From Alnus glutinosa (lineage: Eukaryota; Streptophyta; Magnoliopsida; Fagales; Betulaceae), in the NCBI RefSeq assembly GCF_958979055.1, contig NC_084889.1:1984001-2048000 (forward strand): a stretch of DNA of 64,000 nucleotides. Reading direction: 5' to 3'. Within the stretch, counting starts at the first letter, position 1, and the number at the start of each line of letters is the position of its first letter. Below, piece after piece: positions 55,251 through 64,000 of this stretch. The translations under genes and the position numbers were made by a program. Below the pieces are notes generated by a model, which was not told the origin of the DNA, made no database searches, and was given only the letters and a program-made list of their open reading frames with translations.

Positions 55251-55830
55251 ACTAGGCATTAAATTCAGCATGATATGACGTGTATGGACTTGATCGTGTA
55301 CGAAAGGGCCACATCGAATAGGGTTGATGTTCAACCCACTCAATTACCTAATTCCAGAGAGATTGCTGCTAAACGACCGCAATCTCGCTGAACACATGAG
55401 CTAGAGACTCGAGGCCCAGCCGATATGCCAATGCTGAGGGGTCCCAATAACATGATCATTTACCCCGCATTATATTCTATCGGACAATTGGCCAAAACAA
55501 AATCATGTACCCATGTTATTATATTGGGCAATCGGTCAGAGTAAGGCCAAGTATCTCAAACTTTGTCTCAATAGGCAGCTGCTAGTCATATACCCCGAGT
55601 CCCATATTCAACTGGGCAGACGACCAGAGCAATGCCATGCGCCCCATCGTGCCATCGAGCAATCGGTTGCTCAACACGGACCGAAGGCGGTTACCTATCT
55701 CTCACCGCGTCAAAAGCAACGGGCAACCCAACTTAGGCGTCCGAGGTGGCGTAAGGAAGACAAAGTATCACGATTGGGTCGAAAAGATTCCGTGTAATGC
55801 TTCAACTTGAAAAATATCACGAGGCTGGGT
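55250..55830. repeat. GC-richer island with degenerate tandem repeats
   Basis: Distinct from AT-rich flanks. Related blocks recur: ctatcggacaattggccaaaac, attgggcaatcggtcagagtaag, caactgggcagacgaccagagcaatg and atcgagcaatcggttg, spaced roughly 60-85 bp apart, each near catgtaccc/catatacccc/catgcgcccc. This looks like a degenerate minisatellite or repeat region of an old mobile element. The ORF (55513-55797) shows no domain. Confidence 0.45.
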
Positions 55831-56308
55831 AGTGACTAGCGACAAGCTGGGTCTATTCATGAAAAAAGTTATTTCATTCTTGAGTCTATTCTTAGTACTT
55901 AATTTAAAAACATAAAGGATGGAGTTTACCCACTTCTCACAAAAAGAAAAAAGAAAAAAAAAGAAAAAGAAAAAAAAAAAGACAAAATGTTGATAAATGA
56001 TAAGTCGTGGGATGGCGAAGATGAGTAGGATACTTCTTCGTTTCTGCGATATAATTGTGAATTCATTTATTTTAATTAATTTGATCATTTACTATAAATA
56101 TTGAATTCCCTATTCAAGATGCTTAGTTGTGGGTGGCATGCATTTATTTCTTTTATTTTCACGTGGAAAACAAGGAAACGCTTTTTAGCTGTCAAGGTTC
56201 CTACTGCGAAAGACATTGGCCATATCTTCCGTCCACGAATGTATTATATATATGTACCTTTTATCTGATTCTCTCGTCTATGTACCTGTCAATTGGATCC
56301 TGTTTCAT

Positions 56309-57100
56309 GCGGTAGTTTAAAATTATAGTATGGGTGAAAAATGGTATTGCTTTTCACTTAAAAAAATTTGCAAAATTTTTAATAAATTTAAAAATTATAA
56401 AAATAATAATAATTAAAAACAAAAAATATTAAAATCAAAAAAAGCTTAAGGGGTGGCCGGTCACCCCAAAAGACCAAAAAACAAAACAAAAAAAAAGTTA
56501 GGAGTTTGGAGGGTAGCCGGACCACCCCCAAGGGCCTAGGGGTGGTTTTAACCACCCTATACGACCGATCTGGGGGTGACTCAAGGCCTTTGGAGGTGAT
56601 TCGGCCACCCCCAAAACCCTTTTTTTTTTTTTTTTTTTTTTTTTTGGTTTCTAGGCCTTTTAGGGGTGGCCGAGCCACCCCTAAAACCCAAACCTTTTTT
56701 TATTTTTGTTTTTGGTTTCTAGGCACCCCCAAGGCCTTTGGGGGTGGTTCGACCACCCCAAACCCCCAACTTTTTTTATTTTTATTTTTATTTTTCTTCT
56801 TTTTTGGTCTTTTGGGGGTGGCCGGACCACCCCCAAAGTCGACTGGGGTGGTTTGTCCACCCCAGATCGGCCAAGGGGGTGGTCCGGCCACCCCCTTGGG
56901 CAATGCTGACCACTCCTTAAGTTTTTTTTGTTTTTTTTGTTTTTTTTAATATTTTTGGTTTTTAATTATTATTATTTTTATAATTTATAAATTTATTAAA
57001 AATTTTGCAAATTTTTTTAAGTGGAAAATAGTACAGTTTTGTGAAAAAACGGTACCGTTTTCCACTACAGCACCATACAGTAGTTTTAAACTACCACATG
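56309..57100. mobile_element. Foldback element with nine GGTGG palindromes
   Basis: The left arm (cggtagtttaaaattatagtatgg...cacttaaaaaaatttgcaaaattt...taataataattaaaaac) pairs with the reverse complement of the right arm (tggtagtttaaaactactgtatgg...) over about 130-170 bp. The core 56450-56915 holds about nine near-perfect palindromes of the form GGGGTGGCCGG-CCACCCC separated by poly-T and tttggtttctaggc spacers. catg is found at both ends, but a 4-bp duplication is not convincing. Non-coding; the long ORFs here come from the repeat composition. Confidence 0.75.
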
Positions 57101-59363
57101 GAAGCCGGATCCCTGTCAATTACCTACCACTTTGGTTACCCTCCATTCATCATTCATGGGTCTTGATACGTACACATGGCCTAAACGGCTTGAGTTTAAT
57201 AGATAGATATTTTTCACTAATTTAACTGTTTGTATCGTTAGCAATTTATATAATAAATATGTAAGAGATTTTATGAAACTCATATGTCCAGACAGGTATC
57301 CAGTAACCTGTCCTGATAAGTAGGTCTCTATCTGTCTGGACAGGAGCAGCCTGTCTTATTGTTTGGACAAATGAACTTCATAAGAACTTTTTACCTTTAT
57401 TATCCGAATTACTGCAAATTGTTAGGGATCTGAATCCGAGTCTCCTCGGCCACTTCATTGCATTTTTCGTAAATGAAGTTTTGGTACATCAAAAAGCCAA
57501 AACTGAGAAAAATTTCTTGGAAGTTTACGGTCTATTTGATTCTTAAACTTTAATTTTCGTTAATGATGTTGATTCTTAAAGCTATTATTATTCTTGTTCT
57601 TCCTCCTTGGCATCTCTTCTCAGTTTCTCTCCTTAACCCAAACCCACCAAAATCTCCCATAAACAAAACTCCAAAAAACTCTGCTCAAAATAGTAAAATA
57701 CAATCAAAAGGGACCCAAATAGCCCAAAATCTGAAACACCACAAAACATACTGCACTCAAACAACAAACTTGAAGTTAAAATGCTTCCTCTGTGAAGCCA
57801 AAGAATAGCTTCGGCCAAGGGAGAAAGGTTGGCTAATGTGCAAAAGGGCAGGTAATAAAGTCCATTTGAATATAGTCAATGAAACACAGTCCGCACAAAG
57901 AGTCCGTAGGAGGATGACCAAAAGAAAGATTCAAATATTAGATGGTTGATGTTGTTGATGTCGTGGCCTATCAATTTGCCCTAATTTTCCTCGATAAGAC
58001 GTTAGGCCTTGCAATCATGTGAAAAGCCGAATCTATGGTTGGTGTGACAATCATGTTGCCACATGCCTTTGTCTAAGCAGAAAATGCTAACCACACCCTT
58101 CGTGATTCCCTCAATTTTGGTTGGTGTGACCATCTTTATGCCTACGCCTTTTTGGAGGAATAATCTAAACTCGTTAGGCTAACTGGGAAAGAAGTCCACC
58201 CCCCATGCCCCCCTTCTTTTTATCATCATCATCATCATCATATACACAACCGAATTCAGGCATGACACATAAGCCATCATTGACCTTTTATCAAATCATT
58301 CCCGAAAGTTCAAAACAGATCAAATCAATAATTAAGGATTAATCCATTATCAAAACACTCCCTAAATTCCACTTCCGTTAACTTTTCTGACGAAATCCCA
58401 CGTCATATCCAATAATTTTGCCAACACAGGGTGTGTACACTGCACAACCAACTTCACTATGATAAAATGCATGCTAAGGGAGATGACACGTCAATAAAAA
58501 AAGCCATGTCAATGATTTTATGGTATTTTTTTTGCGTCATTTGCAATATATTTTGAATAATGTGCCAACATATTTATCACTTACATCATCTATACCGTTA
58601 AATACAATGACATGAAATCTTGGCGATGAAATATCCCCTCTCCATTTCATTTAAAATGAACAGAATCTTTATTCTGCAAAGGACTTGTGTCCACGGTGTG
58701 ATAGAATCAATAACAGGGTGGAATGAGCAATTATTATGCGACAACGATCTAAATTGCACAATTGGATTGTATCCTATACGAGATTCCTGATTTGGGATAC
58801 CAACAATTTGGATCTTACCAAATTAAGGTGCAAGGATTCTGTTCCCTATTATAATTTATGCACTAATAGCTACAAGAAGAAAACAAAGGATAAAATATTA
58901 TTGAATGCTTCTTTTTGTTCCATAAAATATTCAACGTCTACTTTATGATTGTTGCAAAATAGCAATTAGAACCCTTGCACCTTATTACAAAGAATGTGTG
59001 CTTAATCTCACGTCATGAGTTTTGCCTCAAATACTTACTCCTCTTCCTGTAAGAAGGTGGAGTCACAAGCCATTAAAAACAAATGGTGCTCTCACAACTT
59101 ACCATTACATGTTTCAGGCCATCTAAACAAGCAAGAAATACCAAAATTAGCGCACTTCCACCATTCACAAGAAATTGACAATAAGACCCCTACACGAAAA
59201 TACTGTCTAAGAACTTGAGGATAAAAACTCAAAAAGGGAAAAAAAAAAAAGAAGAAAAAAAAAGGGGGAGGGTGGGGATTCGAACACCCTGTAAGATGTT
59301 GCCATGTCATATTTTACACTGTTCTTGAAGGAACAATTTTGAATGCAGTCACTCACCGGTGGT
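57101..59363. other. Intergenic region and uL15c 3' flank
   Basis: No gene recognised. 58010-58150 holds two similar blocks (atggttggtgtgacaatcatgttgcc-acatgcctttg and ttggttggtgtgaccatctttatgcctacgccttt), a diverged local duplication. Short ORFs at 57563, 58736 and 59015 have no domain. 59220-59363 probably contains the uL15c 3'UTR. Confidence 0.4.
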
Positions 59364-62300
59364 TCAAGCAGAAGCTGGTTCAGATGATGCTGCAGCAGCA
59401 GCAGCAGCTCTTTTCTTGGCAAAGTATTCATCGGCACGTGCAATATTCTTTGCAACTGATGGCTTTACCCACTTCTTTCGGCCAGGAAGTACAGTGAGGG
59501 AACAGCCAGCAGCCTCAAGTTTCTCCTTTGCTGATGCTGAAAAGGCACGAGCCTTTATGTTCAGCTTCACTTTTAGTTCCCCATCACCTAGAACCTGAAA
59601 CCAAAAGAAAAAAAAAAGTAGAATACACATATAAATCCTCAAATATTACTATAGCGATTCTGATATCAGAATAAGCATGATTTCTAGTTTCTTTGTTACA
59701 ATAGATAACACAATAAGGATTATGTTGTTGTCTTTCAGCAGGGGGCAGTGATTCTTGAAATTGTATAACTGAAATAATCAACACTTTTTAGGCCAAACTG
59801 GCAAGAGGCATGAAAGAGACTGAATGTATTTGGTGAATGAACCTTGCATAGAGAGTTGGTTATATGCAAGTTAAGAAGCCAACATTATGGAATTCTTTTA
59901 GAAATGTAACTACTGAAATGATGTTATAGTCCTTTCTAATTAAACTTAATCATAGTTTTATTATTGTTATTATAATTTCTAGCTGATGAGGGGGTCAAAG
60001 CTCTTTGAGTACCCAATCTCCAGCACATCTACTTCCCATTCACACCTTCCAGGTAATTACCAAAATAAAACCCTTGAGGATGGCCACCAAAGGGGATGTG
60101 GTAGGATTGGATTTGGATTTTTGGGTCAAAGCTTCATAAGGCATCCTAAACCGAAGTCAAGGAGCCACTTAGACAAACCCCTTGAGGTTACATTATCAAA
60201 GCTTCAAATCCTAACTCTTCATATACCTAAGCAAGGAGCTTAAGGGTATTCATGTGACATGGTGTGACCATATGATTAAAATTTGAAGGTTGATTCAAAA
60301 GTCCCAATCTGCTAAATATTTTGCATTGGAAACTACCTCTGTATATCACCTAATCAGGGAGCTTAAGTGTGTAACAGTCAAAAACTGCAAATTGAAGTGC
60401 CAATCTGCATCCATCCTCACACCAGTTTGACAAATCACAATAAAAGCCCACGTAACGATCAGGACCGGATAAAGAGATTCTCATACGCTTGATTTGGGCA
60501 GAATACTTGTTTTGAGCAGGAAAAAGAATCCAGTCATATCAGCTAAAAAAAAGGTCAAATTTTAAACCAAAATGGGTAAATCTAGAGTCAGAAAAAAAGT
60601 TATTTTCATTTCAAATTTTAATCTCAAGGGTAGCAGAAGCATAATCATCAAATGCTGAAAAAGGCGTTTAAAATTAGATAGTCCATCGATAAGGAAAATT
60701 CTACCAAAAAGTGAGTTTCCTTTTTTGGGGTCAAAGGCCAATTTCATGAGGGAACCAGACTATCACCTGGAAAGGCAAAATGTAGGATACAAAGAACAGA
60801 TGAATTATGGAACTTGAGCTTGTCTAGAGAGAAAGGGAATGGTACCCGGTATAGGAGGCCCCAAATCTAGGACATAATCCTTACTCTCGTGGATGTTAGT
60901 AAATTCCTTTTCATATTAATAAATGAAGAAATAGTGCTTTCAAGTGTCCGGTATTATTGATTGCTCAGTGGCATCAATTAATGGACTAAACCTCATCTCC
61001 GGATCTTAATGCAACACGTTGTAAATTATTGTCCAACAACCCATGAAGATCAAGTTTTGTAAGGTCAATGCATTTGAAACTGTGTGCTGACCCAAAAGCA
61101 CGTTCTCATCAATTAACCTAGATCTCGAAAGAGAAATTCCACTTAGTGGACGGCAACTTTGACACGCGCCAATACAGGAGATGCTTGACTCCCCCTTGTC
61201 TGAATCAGCAAAGCATGGTCCCAGCCAATTGGGTGTACTTTATGAATTGCAGCATGATCTATGAATGCGTAATATTGTTTTAACAAATAGCTCAACCTAT
61301 GTCAGTGCTTCATCAAAGTCAGCCTGGCTGATGGTGAGACAGGGGCCTGTTGTGAACCATGGTTAATAGTGGTCATTGCCTAGGAAAATCTACTCCTTTG
61401 TTTATGTTTTTCAAAATTATACAACCATGGAGCAACCCCCATAATTTCTACAAAGTTTAGGAAGGCGCTCTGAAGAAAAGAGGGTAGAAGTTTATTTCTA
61501 TATGGAAAGTGCAATAGAAAATACAAGTATCATTTGTACCTTTAGAGGGAGTCTCCTTTCTCTTCCCGATGGGTTAATCAAACCCTTCTTCTTCAATGTC
61601 TCAAGAGACACCTCTTCACCTGCTTGAAATCCAGCAGCTTCTATGTCCTTCAAGTTAACCGGGACATATTTAGGTAAACCAGCATGCATACCTTGTCAAA
61701 ACAGATAAAAAAGAAATACGTCAATGAAATGTACATATTTCTGCACACTGACACACACAAACACACAGCTGTGCTTCGTGTTAAAAATAAAAAAAAGTTA
61801 CTGACAATGTGTCATATCACGATTACTGCATTGCTTTAGATTCTTCGGGTGGGCTTACTAAAGAAGTCAAGGTGCATGTCCAGTGGGGAAGCTAATCAAG
61901 AGAAAATCTACATAACAGGGTGGAATCACAAACATTGTTTAATAATGATTGGTAATACTGCTATGAACATCACTAATTTCAAATCCAAGCTTTAAGGTTC
62001 AAACAGTCATAGAGGGGGTACTTGTGAACTGACATTTGGAAAAACATGGGAGACTATTTTGCCACTTCCTATCAACATAACTGGATTAGAGCTCAACCTA
62101 TACCCACCCATCTTTGAGGCTCCTTACAATGTGAAGGACAGAAAGACAGCGCATGATTCTTCCTACTTAGCAATCCCCATTTTTTCTTACCCCAACTATC
62201 ATGGCTGCCTTGCTCTCTTTGAAAGACAAAGTTCAACCCTAAAACATTTGTAGTTGATGAGAATTGCCCACCAAAGCAGGACGACGACACACAATATATA

Positions 62301-63210
62301 ATCTAGACACTTCTGGTACACTCCTAACAAAGCTAATTGGTTCTTAAAAGAAATATGGGAAGAAAAGGACCGCAAGAAAAGGCTTCTTCCCTTATTCTCT
62401 TTCTCTCCAAGAACCAAAGTAAAGTCCACCATTCATAAAGAAGTGGTCTACAGTTACGAATCAGTCCGTATGATCAAGAAGCCAAATTTCCAACAACTTC
62501 CCAGCCACACCAACGAGCATTGAGTTTGCTGTAACCCGGAAGTCCCATATTACGATACCCAACAAAGCATTTTCTCAAACACTTACTATACAATATAAAT
62601 CTACCAAATTCACCAACACAAAGCAACCAAATTTAAAATTCTAACAAGAACCCAACATAGCCCTCCAATCAAACACACAAACCCAATCATTAAAACCCAA
62701 AAGTAACAGCTATTTTTACCTCCCGCAATCCCTTTCAACTTGGGTATTCTCCGATAAAGCGGCATTTGGCCGCCCTCAAACCCCCTCCTCACCCCGGGCC
62801 CGGACCTCGACTTCTGGCCCCTCATACCGAACCCGCAGCTGTTCCCTTGTCCCGCAGCTATGCCCCTCCCTTTTCTCTTCGCCTTCTTCCTCGACCCCGG
62901 CTGCGGACCCAGATTGTCCAGCCGGAACCGGACGCCGGACGGTTCAGCCCCAACGACAGGTGACATGGCAGCATTGAGCACGATTAAGGGCCTTCTTTCG
63001 CTGCCCCTTCCGAGGTGGAGCTTGAGTGGTTGAAACTGACATGGGCTTGGCTTCAAATTCGTCACATTTCCCTGCAATACAAGAAAAAGATGATGATTAT
63101 GGTAACCATTAAGCAATGACAAAGAGCTTGGAAGAGAGAGAGAGAGAGAGAGAGAGGACCTTGAATGGGGAGGGAGGGAGTGTTGTTGAGAGGGAGAGAA
63201 GAGTTGCCAT
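59364..63210 (-). CDS. RPL15: Plastid large-subunit ribosomal protein uL15c
   Basis: A structural protein of the chloroplast 50S subunit, imported from the cytosol. Exon 1 is 63210-63160, exon 2 63071-62720, exon 3 61691-61540 and exon 4 59594-59364, all GT-AG and in phase, total 261 aa. Exon 1 and early exon 2 are a Ser/Thr-rich transit peptide ([17 protein letters not shown]...). The bacterial-type L15 body follows: [37 protein letters not shown] region, [25 protein letters not shown], then [17 protein letters not shown]. Exon 4 carries the L15 signature [29 protein letters not shown]. An Ala-rich tail (seven Ala encoded by gca/gct repeats) precedes the stop; such a tail is a plastid extra. 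The start was chosen because it opens the transit peptide; the long frame from 63305 is a shadow. Introns 2 (1028 bp) and 3 (1945 bp) contain no recognised gene. Confidence 0.95.
59595..61539. other. uL15c intron 3
   Basis: No repeat family or gene recognised. A minus-strand ORF at 60562-60747 ([21 protein letters not shown]) is isolated and unassigned. The sequence is less AT-biased than most non-coding DNA here. Confidence 0.4.
63131..63156. repeat. (GA)n microsatellite in uL15c intron 1
   Basis: Approximately 13 GA units, i.e. (CT)n on the transcribed strand, starting right after the exon-1 donor (AAG|gtcctctct). Intron 1 is only 88 bp (63072-63159). Confidence 0.8.
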
Positions 63211-64000
63211 GGACGATTGGTGTGGGTTGTGCCTGCGTTGCCCAGTGTCCAACGGATAGCGGTAGATGATATGGATCCTCTACGGTCGTTTTCGCCTGTG
63301 TTCATGGTACTAACGAATCAAGTCGAGCCATGTCGACAATTAAAAATAGAATGTGAAATTACATTTACACCCTTAACTAAGGCTGACTTATTTTTTACAC
63401 AAGTCTCAAAGCCGACATAAAATTAGTAGATTAAAATTTAGTATAATAAAATTTGGGTTAAATCGAGTCAAATCGATTAGACAAAATTAATAAATGAGTC
63501 AATCTCCAATTAACCTACTCAACCTACAATTAACCCTCATAACCCTTGTAAATTTAAATTATATTTCAACTCTATCTACTTCTCATTCTATTAATTAATA
63601 TTGATGCTTAGCGAGGAGACTTTATCAATTATCATGTTATTTGTTAGAATGTAATATTATCTTATTTATTGCTATGTTTTTGACTACTTTTTGTTTATGT
63701 GAATTAGCTTTGTTAGACTGTAATATTATGACTAGATATTATGCTGAAAAGTTATGTTATTTTTATTATTTATGATTCTAAATAATTAAATATCGATCGA
63801 AACAGCTTGAAAAAGGTCGTGCTCGGATTAACTCACTATAATTTGTTTATTAAGCGGACTATGCGGGTCAAGTCATGGTTGATGGATTTGATTTATTTAA
63901 TTAAATGAGTTGGATAAGAGTTGACCTATATAATTATATATTTATACCTCTATCTACCATCATTTTTTCAGTTTCCTTCTAATGCTTCAATTTTTGGAAG
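63211..64000. other. uL15c upstream region and AT-rich repeat
   Basis: 63211-63420 is the promoter side. 63440-63560 (gggttaaatcgagtcaaatcgattag) and 63790-63920 (gtgctcggattaactc...gcgggtcaagtcatggttg) look like the two inverted halves of a degenerate hAT-type repeat about 480 bp long. Confidence 0.35.

Noticed and set aside
56388-56949. Long ORFs on both strands with Pro/Gly/Phe repeats
   Set aside because: They arise from the palindromic GGTGG repeats and poly-T spacers of a foldback element; the composition is not protein-like.
59276-59292. ggattcgaac-like motif resembling a tRNA T-loop
   Set aside because: No cloverleaf can be formed around it; it is in the 3' flank of uL15c.
60562-60747. 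Possible F-box-associated or retroelement fragment in uL15c intron 3
   Set aside because: A short phrase ([20 protein letters not shown]) is suggestive but no continuous domain could be followed.
62610-63305. 231-codon minus-strand ORF covering uL15c exon 2
   Set aside because: It runs through the (CT)n intron and beyond the exon-2 donor; only its middle matches uL15c. The spliced model with exon 1 at 63210-63160 gives a proper transit peptide.
1-64000. CRISPR array, bacterial operon or viral genome
   Set aside because: No regularly spaced repeats with unique spacers, no polycistronic gene blocks, and all recognised genes are spliced plant nuclear genes.

Overview
This is plant nuclear DNA, most likely from a woody eudicot. 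The background is AT-rich, genes have short coding exons with GT-AG introns, and the density of MITEs, foldback elements and 5'-truncated LINEs is high. I cannot name the species from sequence alone. No bacterial operon, CRISPR array, rRNA or convincing tRNA gene was seen.

Seven host genes can be supported in full or nearly so. (1) A CONSTANS-like transcription factor (COL16 group, + strand, 3861-5304, two exons). (2) A class II LBD/LOB-domain repressor (LBD41/42 type, - strand, 8634-9450, two exons). (3) A CLE signalling-peptide precursor (- strand, 17370-17681) with a Cys in the mature peptide where most CLEs carry Gly. (4) A four-TM DUF1218 membrane protein (- strand, 24747-30148, three exons) whose 4.6-kb first intron holds two LINE fragments. 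(5) A ribulose bisphosphate carboxylase small subunit gene (RBCS, + strand, 40179-42438, three exons) with a recognisable light-responsive promoter, plus a decayed RBCS exon-3 relic 0.7 kb upstream. (6) A conserved plant protein of unknown function (- strand, 50808-51884, three coding exons). (7) Plastid ribosomal protein uL15c (- strand, 59364-63210, four exons). A single-exon gene for a small acidic/basic protein of unknown function (- strand, 43367-43747) is also probable.

Between the genes the window is mainly transposon debris. 1-3.3 kb, 9.5-13.9 kb and 18-24 kb hold old MITE/hAT-like pieces. 6.1-7.1 kb, 13.9-15.0 kb and 48.9-50.0 kb hold non-LTR insertions with clear target-site duplications (TSDs). 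31.9-37.7 kb is a dense DNA-transposon cluster. It contains an element nested in another element nested in a third, a palindromic MITE, a 2.5-kb Mutator-like element with about 175-bp terminal inverted repeats that carries a fragment of a DUF579 (glucuronoxylan 4-O-methyltransferase/IRX15-type) gene, and a 722-bp foldback MULE with a perfect 9-bp TSD. 56.3-57.1 kb is another foldback element. Several elements with different ends carry the same kind of core, a cluster of GC-rich palindromes built on GGGGTGG...CCACCCC.

The genes do not form a pathway. They are independent loci: flowering/light regulation, metabolic or developmental repression, peptide signalling, a wall/membrane protein, Calvin cycle and plastid translation. 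The most interesting material is the gene-capturing MULE, the shared palindromic cores, the unusual CLE dodecapeptide and the RBCS relic.
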